Of a DNA stretch of 64,000 nt, positions 16,363 to 26,731 are shown piece after piece. Under the pieces are notes generated by a model, which was not told where the DNA came from, ran no database searches, and was given only the letters and a program-made list of their open reading frames with translations. Position numbers and translations under genes: made by a program. The DNA is from CBDDBH01 sp965225625 (GTDB taxonomy: Bacteria > Pseudomonadota > Gammaproteobacteria > JADZEE01): NCBI GenBank assembly GCA_965225625.1, contig CBDDBH010000018.1, positions 1 through 64,000 of the forward strand, given 5' to 3'. Each line of letters begins with the position of its first letter. Within the stretch, counting starts at the first letter, position 1.

Positions 16363-19300
16363 TTGAACACCCGCATCGCCATCGTCGGCATCGGCGGCAT
16401 CTTTCCCAGTGCCCGCGACCCGCAGCAATTCTGGGACAACGTCCGCAACCGCAATAACGCGGCCGCGCCGGTTCCGGCCACGCGCTGGCCGCTGGATCCG
16501 GCGCAGGCGTACAGTCCCGAGATCGGTCGGGCCGATCGGGTCTACTCCCGTCAGGCCTGTCTGATCCAGGATTTTGTGGCGGATCCGGCCGGGCTGGATA
16601 TCGACGAAGAGCTGTTCATGCGTCTGGATCCGATGTTCCAGATTGCGATGCAGGCCGGGCATCAGGCGTTCCGGGACGGCGGCGGCGCCGGTATCGACGT
16701 CGATCGCACCGGCGTCATCTTCGGCAACATCGCCCTGCCGACCGACCGGACCGGGGATCTCGCTCTCGAATCGCTGGGGCGCACCTACCGTGAACGACTC
16801 GGTGCTAGTGACGGCACAACCCTGCCGAGCACCGAGCCGCTGAATCGTTACGTCACGGGACTCCCGGCCGCGCTACTGTCCCAGTCGCTCGGACTTCGCG
16901 GCACCAGCTTCACACTCGACGCGGCGTGCGCGAGTTCGCTCTATGCGCTCAAACTGGCCTGCGATGAACTGGGCTCGGGTCGGGCGAGCGCCATGCTCGC
17001 CGGTGGCGTTTCCAGGCCGTCCAGCCTGTATACGCAGATGGGATTCAGTCAACTGCATGCCCTGTCGCCCGACGGTCGATGCGCGCCTTTCGACGCGAAC
17101 GCCAACGGACTGGTCGTCGGCGAAGGAGCGGGGATGTTCCTGCTCAAGCGCGTGCAGGACGCCGAGCGCGACGGTGACCACATCTACGCCGTGCTGCGCG
17201 GCTTCGGACTCAGTAACGACATCGGCGGGCGCCTCATGGCGCCCGATCCCGAAGGCCAGGTGCGGGCCATGCGGGCCGCTTACCAGCAGGCGGGCTGGTC
17301 GCCGGGCGACGTCGATCTCATCGAGTGCCACGCCACCGGCACGCCGATCGGCGACGCGGCCGAGTTCAGCAGTCTGATGTCGCTGTGGTCCGGGGAGGGT
17401 GCGCGCGCAGGCACATGCGCCATCGGCTCGGTGAAGTCGAACGTCGGGCACCTCCTCACCGCCGCCGGCGCAGCAGGTCTCATGAAAGTGCTCTGGTCAT
17501 TACGCGAGGGGATCCTGCCACCGACCGCCAACTACGATTCCCCGGCCTCCGGCGTCGCCCTGCACGGCAGCCCATTCCGCGTACTGCGCGAATCCGAGCA
17601 ATGGTTGCAGCGCAATGGGGGAAAGCCCCGCCGGGCCGCCGTCAGCGCTTTCGGCTTCGGCGGGATCAACGCCCACCTGCTACTCGAGGAATGGCAGGCG
17701 ACGCCAGAACCCACCGCGGCACGCACCATGCGCGTGCCGGCAGGGTCGAACGATGTCGCCATCGTCGGCCTGGACACTCACTTCGGTCCGTGGGATTCCC
17801 GGCGGGCCTTTCAGGAAAGGGTCCTCGGTGACCCTGGCGCGACGCCGTCGGCGCCGGAGCGCTGGTGGGGCGCCGAGACCAGCGACTGGTTCCTGCAGCG
17901 CCGGCTGAAGGCCGGCGACTTCCGCGGACACTACCTGCGGCGATTCGAGGTGCCGCTCGGCCGCTTCCGGATCCCGCCCAGGGAGCTGGAGGAAATGCTG
18001 CCGCAGCAACTGCTGATGCTGAAGGTCATGGCAGGCGCGATCGCGGACACCCAGTGGGAGGACGGTGCGCACGAGCGTGCCGGCGTCTTCGTCGGCATCG
18101 CGCTCGACCTCAATACCACCAACTTTCACTTTCGCTGGTCGCTCGACGAGGCAGAGCGCGCAGAGATTATCCCCGCCCTGACGGCCAACCGCACCATGGG
18201 CGCGCTGGGCGGTATCGTCGCCAGCCGCATTGCCCGCGAATTCAGGGTCGGGGGACCTAGCATTACCGTCTCCAGTGAGGAGACGTCCGGACTGCATGCA
18301 CTGGAAATCGCCGTACGCGCACTTCGCACGGGCGAACTCGACTGCTGCCTGGTGGGTGCGGTCGATCTGGCGGGCGACCTGCGGGCGGTCCTCGGCACAC
18401 ATGCCCGACGGGCCTATTCGCCTACGGGTTGTCCCCGTCCCTTCGACCGCAACGCCGACGGCACCGGTGTTGGCGAGGGCGCGGCAGCGGTCGTCCTGAA
18501 ACGCCTGGAAGACGCTGAGCGCGACGCCGACCGGATCTATGCCGTCATCCGGGGGGTCGGCACGGCCGCCGGCGACGGGGTGGACGCACCGAGCGCGGGC
18601 GCTTATCGGCTCGCACTGGAGCGCGCCTACGCGGACGCCGCGCTGGATCCCGCCACCATCGGTTATCTGGAGACCCACGGCAGTGGTGATCCCCTCGAGG
18701 ACGCCATCGAACTGGAGGCCTTGACGGGTTTCTTCGCGCCGCGCGAGAGCGCCCCGGCGCGCCACCTCGGCAGCGTCAAGGCGGATATCGGTCACAGCGG
18801 GGCAGCCGCGGGGCTCGCAGGCGTCGCGAAAACGGCCCTGTGTCTGTACCAGGAGGTGCTGCCGCCGGTGCGGGGCCTGCGCGACCCGTGCGCCGCATTT
18901 ACCCGCGGAGGTTTTTTGTTCGCCACTGCTCCGCAGTACTGGTTGCGCAATCGTGCCGACGGACCACGGCGGGCGGGCGTCAGCGGCTTGAACATCAACG
19001 GCGGTTGTGGCCACCTGGTGCTGGAAGAGCACGAAGGCAGCAAGTCCGAGGCCACCCTGGCCGAGCGGCGTCAGCCGCTCGGTGCCCGCAACGAAGCGTT
19101 GTTCGTCATCGAGGGCGACGACGTCCGCGCACTGTCGTCGGGTCTGGAAGATCTGGCTGCGTCGGCCGCGGCTCACGAAGCGGGTATCGAGCGCGTGGCG
19201 CGCGATTGGTTCCGGGAACACCCGATGCAACCCGATCGCCGGCTCGGGCTGGCGTTGCTGGCCCGCGATCCACAGGAACTCCAGCGCATGACCGTGGAAG

Positions 19301-22300
19301 CCGGTGCCATCCTTCACGGCCATGCCGGCGACGACGCCTTTCCCGGCTCCAGACGGATCTACTTCGACGGCCACCCGCTGGGCATACAGGGCGAGGTAGC
19401 GTTCGTGTTTCCCGGCTCCGGCAACCACTTTACTGGCATGGGCCGCGAGCTTGCCGTCCAGTGGCCGGAGGTCGCACGACGGCAGGACGCCGAAAATCTG
19501 TATCTTCCGCAGCAACTGCTGCCGGATCGGTTCTGGAATGCGTCGTCCTCGCGGGAACTCGGCGAAGATCACCGCGCGCTCATCATCGGACAGGTGGCCC
19601 TCGGCACGCTGGTCAGCGACCTCGTGGGCGGGTTTGGCGTCAAGCCGCAGGCCGTTCTCGGCTACAGTCTCGGGGAGGCGGCGGGTCTGTTCGCGCTGCG
19701 CGCATGGCGGGATCGCGAGGCTATGCTGCACCGTCTTATGGGCTCAACCCTGTTCACCCGCGACCTGGTCGGCGCCGGCGACAGCCTACGTCAGCTTTGG
19801 GGAATGGTCGACGACGAGGCCGTGAACTGGGTCGTCGGCGTTGTCGACCGCGCCGCCGCCGCGGTCAGGAACGCCCTGGAAAACGAGCCGCGGGTCTATC
19901 TGTTGATCATCAATACCGCCGCCGAATGTGTGATCGGCGGTGAGCGCCGCCGCGTCGAGGCCGTGGTAGATGCACTGCGTTGCAACTTGCACGTGCTCGA
20001 GGGCGTCAGCACGGTGCACTGCGAAGGGGTACGCCCGGTCGCGCAGCGCTACCACGATCTGCACCTGTTCCCCACCACCCCGCCGGCCGGTGTGCGCTTT
20101 TATTCGGCGTCCGCCGGGGCGGCCTACGACGTAACCACGGAAAGCGCCGCCGCGAATATCCTCGAGCAAGCGCTGCACGGCTTCGATTTTCCCGCTCTGC
20201 TCGAGCGAGCCTACGCGGACGGTGTGCGCATCTTCCTGGAGATGGGACCGGGCAGTTCCTGCAGCCGGATGATTGCGCGCATCCTGGAAGGCAGGCCGCA
20301 CGTGGCACGCTCTGCCTGCAGCCCTCAAATGAGCGAGGTCTCGTCCCTGCTCGAACTGCTTGGACAACTCGTCGCGGAGCGGGTGCCGGTGGACCTTGGT
20401 CCCCTCTACGGCGCCCGCACGCAGGCGCTTGAACACGGACTGCCCGAGTCGACCGGCGCGCCGACGCTGACCGTGGAACCGGGCGGCGCCGCGTTCCGGA
20501 TCAGGCGAGCGGCGCCCGCTCCCCGCCCGCCGGCACCACTACACATCGCCGCGCCGGCAACACCCCTGCCGAGCCCGAGCGCTGCGCCGGTCGTGCAGGC
20601 GTGGAGCAGCGCGACGCGCGCCCGCGCCGACGCGCACGAGAGCTATCTGCGCTGCGCCGCCGGCCTCGACCGGATAATGACGGCAAACCTCGCGCGGCAA
20701 CTGGCCCTGAGCGAGCGGCTGGCCGAAGGCGACTTCGGATCCAGACTCGACGTCTCGGCGCCGGCTGCGAATGTGCCCGAGTTCGCCCAGTACGGCGCGT
20801 TCGCTCGCGAGCAGTGCCTCGAGTTCGCGACCGGATCCATCGGCGCGGTTCTCGGGCCGACCTACGCCGTCATCGACGACAATCCGACCCGCGTGCGCCT
20901 GCCGGCGGAACCGCTGATGCTGGTCGATCGCATCGTCAGCATCGACGCTCAGCCGCAGTCGCTGAGTCGCGGAACCGTGGTTACTGAACATGACGTGGGG
21001 GTGCATCCCTGGTATCTCGACGGTGGCGTGATACCCACCTGTATTGCGGTGGAGGCCGGCCAGGCCGATCTGTTCCTGGCGGCGTACCTGGGGATCGATT
21101 TCCAGACGCGCGGGCTGGCGGTCTACCGCCTGCTCGATGCCGTCGTCACCTTCCACGATCATCTACCGGCAGCCGGCACAGTGATCCGCTACGAGATCAT
21201 CATCGAGGAGTTCTTCCGGCAGGACGACATCTGGCTGCTCCACTTTCGTTTCGACGCTGATGTGGACGGTCGGCCGCTGCTCACCATGCGCGATGGCTGC
21301 GCCGGCTTCTTCACCGCGGAGGCGCTCGCCCGCGGGCGGGGCGTGGTCCGCACCGCGGTGGAACAGCGACCGCGTGCGGGCGTGGTACCCGCGGACTGGT
21401 CGCCCCTGGCGCCGATGGCGGCCAGCGAATCCTACACCGCCACGCAACTCGACGCGCTGCGCGACGGCGATCTCGCAGCCTGCTTCGGCGCGTCCTTCAC
21501 CGCTCTGCCGCTGTCCTCTCCGCTGACTTTACCGGGCGGTCGCATGCGCCTGGTCGACCGTGTCACGACGATGGAACCCGCCGGCGGACGGTTCGGACTC
21601 GGCCGGATCCGGGCCGAAGCGGACATCGACCAGGACGCGTGGTTTCTCACCTGCCACTTTACCGACGACATGGTGATGCCGGGCACCCTGATGTATGAAT
21701 GCTGCCTGCACGCACTACGGATTTTTCTGCTGCGCATGGGCTGGATCGGCCAGCAGGGCCGGAGCCATTACGAACCGGTGCCGGAGATCCGCAGCCGGCT
21801 CAAATGCCGCGGCCAGGTGATCGCCTCGACCGCCGCCGTCGCCTACGAGATCGAGATCAAGGAATTCGGTTACGGTCCCGAGCCTTACGCCATCGCGGAC
21901 GCACGGATGTATGCCGACGGCCGCGAGATCGTGGACGTCAGTGATCTGTCGATCCGCCTGACCGGCGTAACGCGGGCGGACATGCAGGCGCTGTGGAGCC
22001 GCGGCCAGAAAGCACCGCTGTTCGATCACGACCGGATCCTGGCCTTTGCCGTGGGCAAGCCGTCGGAGGCCTTCGGCGAACCCTACGAGATTTTCGATCG
22101 CGAACGCATCATTGCGCGGCTGCCGGGCCCGCCCTATCAGTTCCTGGACAGGGTGATGGAAATCGAGGCCGAGGCATGGCGGCTCACACCCGGTGCCCGT
22201 ATTGACGCCGCTTACGACATACCGCACGACGCGTGGTACTTCGAAGCCAACCGTCATGAGCGCATGGCCTTCGCCGTGCTGCTGGAGGTGGCGCTGCAGC

Positions 22301-23097
22301 CCTGCGGCTGGCTCGCGGCCTACCTCGGTTCCGCGCTCGAGTCGAATATCGATCTGCGGTTTCGCAATCTCGGCGGCCGCGCGCTGCAGCATCGCGCCGT
22401 GACGGCCGCATCGGGCACGCTGTCCACCCGCGTCACACTCACCGACGTGTCGCGCTCCGGCGGCATGACTATCGAGCGCTTCGATTTCTGCGTAACGGAT
22501 GCCGCCGGCGCGGTTTACGAGGGTGACACCTACTTCGGCTTTTTCTCGCAAGACTCGTTGGCCCAGCAGGTCGGATTGGGCGACGCGCAGTTACTGGACC
22601 CCGGCACGACGGACGGGGAGCACCCGGCCGCCTTCCAGATGCCGGATGCCGCCCCCTGGCCCGGCGAGCGCCTGCGCATGCTCGACCGCATCGATCGGCT
22701 GTCGATGTCCGGAGGTCCACATGGGCTGGGGTTCATCACCGGCAGCATCGATGTGGATCCGAGCGCCTGGTTCTTCGCGGCGCATTTTTATCAGGATCCG
22801 GTTTGGCCCGGCTCGCTGGGACTCGAGTCCATGCTGCAACTGCTGAAGTGCTTCGCCGGGCAGCGGTGGGGCGACTCTCCAGCGTCGATGCAGACCGTCG
22901 CCATCGGCCGCGAGCACCGCTGGACCTACCGCGGACAAATCATCCCCGGCAATCGCCGGGTATCGGTGGAGGCAGTGATCTCTGCGATCGACGATGACCG
23001 TCACACGTTGGTGGCGGACGGCTACCTGAGCGTTGACGGGCGACCCATCTACCTGATGCAGGATTTCAGCCTGGAACCGGTTCAGGACCCGCCGTGA
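16363..23097 (+). CDS. PfaC-like multidomain synthase KS-CLF-AT-DH-DH
   Basis: 2244 residues, TTG start 11 nt after pfaA. Ketosynthase about 5-430 with Cys189 (DAACASS), ECHATGTP and SNVGHLLTAAG. A second KS-like domain about 465-890 is a chain-length factor: the catalytic Cys position is Glu640 (SSEETSG), while ETHGSGD and DIGHSGAAAG stay. An acyltransferase follows about 1010-1316, FVFPGSGNHFTGMG and Ser1102 (GYSLGE), the role of separate PfaB in Shewanella-type clusters. Two FabA-like double-hotdog dehydratases close the protein, about 1490-1870 and 1900-2240, with CHFTDDMVMPG and AHFYQDPVWPG. The internal AT and the reductase-first gene order resemble myxobacterial Pfa1-Pfa2-Pfa3. Confidence 0.93.
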   Translation: MNTRIAIVGIGGIFPSARDPQQFWDNVRNRNNAAAPVPATRWPLDPAQAYSPEIGRADRVYSRQACLIQDFVADPAGLDIDEELFMRLDPMFQIAMQAGHQAFRDGGGAGIDVDRTGVIFGNIALPTDRTGDLALESLGRTYRERLGASDGTTLPSTEPLNRYVTGLPAALLSQSLGLRGTSFTLDAACASSLYALKLACDELGSGRASAMLAGGVSRPSSLYTQMGFSQLHALSPDGRCAPFDANANGLVVGEGAGMFLLKRVQDAERDGDHIYAVLRGFGLSNDIGGRLMAPDPEGQVRAMRAAYQQAGWSPGDVDLIECHATGTPIGDAAEFSSLMSLWSGEGARAGTCAIGSVKSNVGHLLTAAGAAGLMKVLWSLREGILPPTANYDSPASGVALHGSPFRVLRESEQWLQRNGGKPRRAAVSAFGFGGINAHLLLEEWQATPEPTAARTMRVPAGSNDVAIVGLDTHFGPWDSRRAFQERVLGDPGATPSAPERWWGAETSDWFLQRRLKAGDFRGHYLRRFEVPLGRFRIPPRELEEMLPQQLLMLKVMAGAIADTQWEDGAHERAGVFVGIALDLNTTNFHFRWSLDEAERAEIIPALTANRTMGALGGIVASRIAREFRVGGPSITVSSEETSGLHALEIAVRALRTGELDCCLVGAVDLAGDLRAVLGTHARRAYSPTGCPRPFDRNADGTGVGEGAAAVVLKRLEDAERDADRIYAVIRGVGTAAGDGVDAPSAGAYRLALERAYADAALDPATIGYLETHGSGDPLEDAIELEALTGFFAPRESAPARHLGSVKADIGHSGAAAGLAGVAKTALCLYQEVLPPVRGLRDPCAAFTRGGFLFATAPQYWLRNRADGPRRAGVSGLNINGGCGHLVLEEHEGSKSEATLAERRQPLGARNEALFVIEGDDVRALSSGLEDLAASAAAHEAGIERVARDWFREHPMQPDRRLGLALLARDPQELQRMTVEAGAILHGHAGDDAFPGSRRIYFDGHPLGIQGEVAFVFPGSGNHFTGMGRELAVQWPEVARRQDAENLYLPQQLLPDRFWNASSSRELGEDHRALIIGQVALGTLVSDLVGGFGVKPQAVLGYSLGEAAGLFALRAWRDREAMLHRLMGSTLFTRDLVGAGDSLRQLWGMVDDEAVNWVVGVVDRAAAAVRNALENEPRVYLLIINTAAECVIGGERRRVEAVVDALRCNLHVLEGVSTVHCEGVRPVAQRYHDLHLFPTTPPAGVRFYSASAGAAYDVTTESAAANILEQALHGFDFPALLERAYADGVRIFLEMGPGSSCSRMIARILEGRPHVARSACSPQMSEVSSLLELLGQLVAERVPVDLGPLYGARTQALEHGLPESTGAPTLTVEPGGAAFRIRRAAPAPRPPAPLHIAAPATPLPSPSAAPVVQAWSSATRARADAHESYLRCAAGLDRIMTANLARQLALSERLAEGDFGSRLDVSAPAANVPEFAQYGAFAREQCLEFATGSIGAVLGPTYAVIDDNPTRVRLPAEPLMLVDRIVSIDAQPQSLSRGTVVTEHDVGVHPWYLDGGVIPTCIAVEAGQADLFLAAYLGIDFQTRGLAVYRLLDAVVTFHDHLPAAGTVIRYEIIIEEFFRQDDIWLLHFRFDADVDGRPLLTMRDGCAGFFTAEALARGRGVVRTAVEQRPRAGVVPADWSPLAPMAASESYTATQLDALRDGDLAACFGASFTALPLSSPLTLPGGRMRLVDRVTTMEPAGGRFGLGRIRAEADIDQDAWFLTCHFTDDMVMPGTLMYECCLHALRIFLLRMGWIGQQGRSHYEPVPEIRSRLKCRGQVIASTAAVAYEIEIKEFGYGPEPYAIADARMYADGREIVDVSDLSIRLTGVTRADMQALWSRGQKAPLFDHDRILAFAVGKPSEAFGEPYEIFDRERIIARLPGPPYQFLDRVMEIEAEAWRLTPGARIDAAYDIPHDAWYFEANRHERMAFAVLLEVALQPCGWLAAYLGSALESNIDLRFRNLGGRALQHRAVTAASGTLSTRVTLTDVSRSGGMTIERFDFCVTDAAGAVYEGDTYFGFFSQDSLAQQVGLGDAQLLDPGTTDGEHPAAFQMPDAAPWPGERLRMLDRIDRLSMSGGPHGLGFITGSIDVDPSAWFFAAHFYQDPVWPGSLGLESMLQLLKCFAGQRWGDSPASMQTVAIGREHRWTYRGQIIPGNRRVSVEAVISAIDDDRHTLVADGYLSVDGRPIYLMQDFSLEPVQDPP

Positions 23098-23146
23098 ACC
23101 GCCGAACGCGACAATGCCCGCCGGCAGCCCACGCCGGGATCCGCAC

Positions 23147-24202
23147 ATGAAATACTCCCGGGTCCGGCTTGCCGCCATCGGCTACGAGCTCGCGCCCGTC
23201 GTTGTCGCTTCTGAAGAACTGGAGGACCGACTCGCGCCGGTGTACCGCCGGCTGCACCTGCCGGCGGGTCAATTGGAGTTGCTCACCGGCATCGCTGAGC
23301 GGCGCTGGTGGGAACCCGACTACCCGCTGTCGCTGGGTGCGGCAACGGCCGCCGAGCGTGCGCTCGCCACGGGTCGCGTGCCGGCGTCATCTGTGGAGAC
23401 TTTGATCTACGCCGGCGTGTGTCGCGAAAGCTTCGAGCCCGCGACGGCGTGCGCCGTCGCGGCACGGATCGGCGTGGACTCCGGGGCCGCCGTCTACGAT
23501 GTCAGTAATGCGTGCCTGGGGGTGCTGAACGGCATCGTCGAGATTGCAAACCGCATCGAACTCGGCCAGATCCGCGCCGGTCTGGTGGTCTCCGCCGAAA
23601 CGGCGCGAGAGATCGTCGAGGTCGTCATCGCCCGCATGCTCGCCGACCCGACGCACGAGGTGTATACGCGGGGGCTGGCAACGCTGACCGGCGGTTCGGG
23701 CGCCGTCGCGGTGCTCCTTACCGACGGCTCCTTCGAAGGTCCCGCGGCCCACCGTCTGCAGGGCGGGGTAATAGAGTGTGAACCGCAGCATTACCGGCTG
23801 TGCCGCTGGGGGCTCGACGATGCGGTGACACTGCACCGGACCGAAGCCCTGCGGCAGGACATGTACACCGACTCGGTGGCGGTGCTGAAACACGGTGTAG
23901 CGCTAGGCGCACGAACCTGGGAGCGATTCATGCGGGAGATGGGTCACGGTGCCGGGGAGATCGACCGGGTCATCTGTCATCAGGTCGGGCACATCCACCG
24001 GGACACCATTCTCGAGACGCTCGGTCTGCCCGCATCCAAGGACTTCTCGACCTTTCGGCACCTGGGCAACACCGGTACGGTGTCGCTGCCGATGACCGCC
24101 GCGCTGGCCGATGAACGCGGGATCATCCGTGCCGGCGACCGGGTTGCGTTCCTCGGCATTGGAAGCGGCCTCAACTGCCTGATGCTGGGTTGGGAGTGGT
24201 AG
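23147..24202 (+). CDS. oleA: OleA-like thiolase, head-to-head acyl condensation
   Basis: 351 residues from ATG 23147 (MKYSRVRLAAIGYELAP); an ATG at 23114 would add 11 residues but the family begins here. Thiolase-fold enzyme: Cys123 in SNACLGVLNG, His in CHQVGHIHRDT, Asn in HLGNTGTVSLP. OleA joins two fatty acyl-CoAs by non-decarboxylative Claisen condensation into a 2-alkyl-3-ketoacid. The neighbours oleB, oleC and oleD in canonical order confirm OleA over FabH. It begins 49 nt after the synthase and its stop overlaps oleB, which places it in the same transcript as the Pfa genes. Confidence 0.9.
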   Translation: MKYSRVRLAAIGYELAPVVVASEELEDRLAPVYRRLHLPAGQLELLTGIAERRWWEPDYPLSLGAATAAERALATGRVPASSVETLIYAGVCRESFEPATACAVAARIGVDSGAAVYDVSNACLGVLNGIVEIANRIELGQIRAGLVVSAETAREIVEVVIARMLADPTHEVYTRGLATLTGGSGAVAVLLTDGSFEGPAAHRLQGGVIECEPQHYRLCRWGLDDAVTLHRTEALRQDMYTDSVAVLKHGVALGARTWERFMREMGHGAGEIDRVICHQVGHIHRDTILETLGLPASKDFSTFRHLGNTGTVSLPMTAALADERGIIRAGDRVAFLGIGSGLNCLMLGWEW

Positions 24203-25065
24203 GCGACATCTATCCCTTTCAGGGGCACTACGCCGATCTGAACGGGGTGCGCTGCCACTACCTGGACGAAGGTTCGGGGGCGCCGGTCGTCATGCTGCAC
24301 GGCAATCCCACCTGGTCATTCTACTATCGCAGGCTGGTGGCGGCACTCAGCGATCGCTACCGCATTGTCGCGCCGGACCACGTCGGCTGCGGACGCTCGG
24401 AAAAACCCGGCGACGACCGCTATGCCTATGTCCTGGAGCGCCGGGTGGAGGACCTGGAACTGCTGCTCGGGCGTCTCGGCATCGAAGAGAACCTGACCTT
24501 GGTGATGCACGACTGGGGCGGCATGATCGGCATGACGTATGCCGCACGTCACCCGGAACGCATCGCGCGCCTGATCGCGATGAACACCGCCGCCTTTCAC
24601 CTCCCGGCGCACAAGCGCCTGCCGCTCGCACTGCATGTGGCGCGATCGCCGCTCGGCGCCCTGCTGGTGCGGGGATTGAATCTCTTCAGTCGCGGCGCAC
24701 TGAGGCTGTGCGCCGTGCAGCACCGCTTCAGCGCGGACGAACGGGCCGGTTACCTGGCTCCGTACGACTCGTGGGCCAACCGCATTGCCGTGCATCGCTT
24801 CGTGCAGGACATACCGCTGCATCCGGGCGATCCGAGCTACCCGATCCTCGACGATACGGCGCGCCGCCTCCCGGCGCTCGCGGGCGTACCACTGCTGCTG
24901 CTGTGGGGCGTGAAGGACTTCGTTTTCGACCTGCATTTCCTGGCGGAGTGGGAAGGTCGCATGCCGCACGCGGAGATCCACCGCTTCGAGCAGGCCGGGC
25001 ACTTCGTCTTGGAAGATGCGTTTGACGAGATCCGGCCGCTGATTGAGGATTTTCTGACCCGATGA
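24190..25065 (+). CDS. oleB: OleB-like alpha/beta hydrolase, beta-lactone decarboxylase
   Basis: 291 residues. TTG 24190 or GTG 24196, both overlapping the oleA stop. Haloalkane-dehalogenase-like fold: VVMLHGNPTWSFYYR, VAPDHVGCGRSEKP, nucleophile Asp108 in VMHDWGGMIG, late acidic residue in WGVKDFVFD and His in EQAGHFVLED. In Ole pathways this enzyme turns the cis-beta-lactone made by OleC into an olefin plus CO2. A plain haloalkane dehalogenase is excluded mainly by context. Confidence 0.88.
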   Translation: MGVVGDIYPFQGHYADLNGVRCHYLDEGSGAPVVMLHGNPTWSFYYRRLVAALSDRYRIVAPDHVGCGRSEKPGDDRYAYVLERRVEDLELLLGRLGIEENLTLVMHDWGGMIGMTYAARHPERIARLIAMNTAAFHLPAHKRLPLALHVARSPLGALLVRGLNLFSRGALRLCAVQHRFSADERAGYLAPYDSWANRIAVHRFVQDIPLHPGDPSYPILDDTARRLPALAGVPLLLLWGVKDFVFDLHFLAEWEGRMPHAEIHRFEQAGHFVLEDAFDEIRPLIEDFLTR

Positions 25066-25087
25066 ATGAACCGGGGAAGACCGCAAA

Positions 25088-26731
25088 GTGAACGCTGCCA
25101 TAACGAACGTGGCTGCGCACCTGGCTGAACAGGCGGAGCGGCAACCGGACGTGCTGGCAATCGCCTATCCCGATCGGATCGGCCGCTACCGGCGCGTGAC
25201 GTTCAGCGAACTGAATGCCGAGTGCGACGCCATGGCGCATGGGCTGGTGCACTACGGGATCCGTCGCGGCATGCGCATCGTACTGATGGTACCGCCGAGC
25301 CTCGATTTCTTCGCCCTCAGCTTTGCGCTGCTCAAGATCGGCGCGGTGCCGGTCATGGTCGACCCCGGCATGGGCGTGCGCCGCCTCGGCTGCTGTCTCG
25401 ACGAAGCCGAACCCGCCGCATTCATCGGCTCACCGAAGGCCCACGCGGCTCGTGTTCTTTTCCGTTGGCCGGCCGGCGTGCCCGCGTGTGTCGTGACCGC
25501 GGGCAGGCGTTGGGGCTGGGGCGGTACGACGCTAGCACGACTCACGGAACGCGGCCGCGGCGCCGGGGCGTTCGCGATCGAGGCGACGGCGCCTGAAGAC
25601 ATCGCCGCCATTCTCTTCACTAGTGGATCGACCGGTCCCCCCAAGGGCGCCGTGTATACCCACGGGATCTTCCTCGCGCAGGTCGATATGCTGCGCCGGA
25701 CCTACGGCATCGAAGCCGGAGAAATCGATCTGCCGACCTTCCCGCTGTTCGCGCTGTTCGATCCGGCGCTCGGTATGAGTGCGGTCATTCCCGAGATGGA
25801 TCCGACCCGGCCGATGCGGGTGGATCCGGAAAAGCTCGTGCTCGCCATCGAGCGGTTCCGCGTCACCAACATGTTCGGATCGCCTGCAGTCCTGCATCGC
25901 TTCGGCACGCACGCCGGTGCGGGCACCGAACGCTTGGCCTCGCTCAGGCGGGTGATCTGCGCCGGTGCTCCGATCCAACCGGCGGTGCTGGAGCGCTTCG
26001 GGCAACTGCTCGACGACCGGGTTCGCGTGCACACGTCTTACGGCGCGACCGAAGCGCTGCCCGTGAGTTCGATCGACGCCGCCGAGATCCTGCACGAAAC
26101 GGCTGCCGCGACTGCCGCCGGCAAGGGGGTGTGTGTCGGGCGGCCGCTGCCCGGGCTGGAGGTTGCGGTGATCCGAATCGACGACGGGCCCATCGCGACG
26201 TGGTCGGACACCATGGCGCTCCCGAGCAACGAGATCGGCGAGATTACGGTCAAGGGCAGCATCGTTTCGCCTGCGTACTGGGGTCGGCCGAAGGCCACGG
26301 CGCTTGCCAAAATCGCGCAAGCCGACGGCAGCATCCGCCACCGCATGGGGGACCTCGGGTACTTCGACGAGCGCGGTAGGCTATGGTTCTGCGGGCGCAA
26401 GGCGCACCGCGTTCAGACCGCCGAGGCAACGCTGTTCAGCGTTGCCTGCGAGGGCGTATTCAACGTCCACCCGGACGTCTACCGCAGCGCGCTGGTGGGA
26501 GTCGAACGCAACGGCGTCTTGACGCCCGTCCTGTGCGTGGAACTGCACCGGCCGGGCAACACCCACCGCGAGCGGATCGCCCGCGAGTTGCGGGAGATGG
26601 GCGCCGGGCAGCCGTGTACCGTCGGCGTTGACACCATTCTGTTTCACCGACGATTCCCGGTCGACATCAGGCACAACGCCAAGATCTTCCGCGAACGGCT
26701 CGCCGAATGGGCGACCCGGAGGCTCGCGTGA
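25088..26731 (+). CDS. oleC: OleC-like AMP-forming beta-lactone synthetase
   Basis: 547 residues from GTG 25088, preceded by RBS gggaag. Adenylate-forming enzyme: AAILFTSGSTGPPKGAVYTH near residues 173-192, then HTSYGATEALPVS and MGDLGYFDERGRLWFCGRKAH. The C-terminal lysine is probably in IRHNAKIFRE. OleC activates the 2-alkyl-3-hydroxyacid with ATP and closes the beta-lactone. It resembles long-chain acyl-CoA ligases, but the oleD partner overlapping its stop codon supports OleC. Separate from OleB, not fused as in some actinobacteria. Confidence 0.9.
   Translation: MNAAITNVAAHLAEQAERQPDVLAIAYPDRIGRYRRVTFSELNAECDAMAHGLVHYGIRRGMRIVLMVPPSLDFFALSFALLKIGAVPVMVDPGMGVRRLGCCLDEAEPAAFIGSPKAHAARVLFRWPAGVPACVVTAGRRWGWGGTTLARLTERGRGAGAFAIEATAPEDIAAILFTSGSTGPPKGAVYTHGIFLAQVDMLRRTYGIEAGEIDLPTFPLFALFDPALGMSAVIPEMDPTRPMRVDPEKLVLAIERFRVTNMFGSPAVLHRFGTHAGAGTERLASLRRVICAGAPIQPAVLERFGQLLDDRVRVHTSYGATEALPVSSIDAAEILHETAAATAAGKGVCVGRPLPGLEVAVIRIDDGPIATWSDTMALPSNEIGEITVKGSIVSPAYWGRPKATALAKIAQADGSIRHRMGDLGYFDERGRLWFCGRKAHRVQTAEATLFSVACEGVFNVHPDVYRSALVGVERNGVLTPVLCVELHRPGNTHRERIARELREMGAGQPCTVGVDTILFHRRFPVDIRHNAKIFRERLAEWATRRLA

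Noticed and set aside
17680..19731. 683-codon reverse-strand open frame
   Set aside because: Antisense to the pfaC-like KS-CLF-AT coding region; long antisense frames are expected in such GC-rich DNA and the translation has no recognisable motif.
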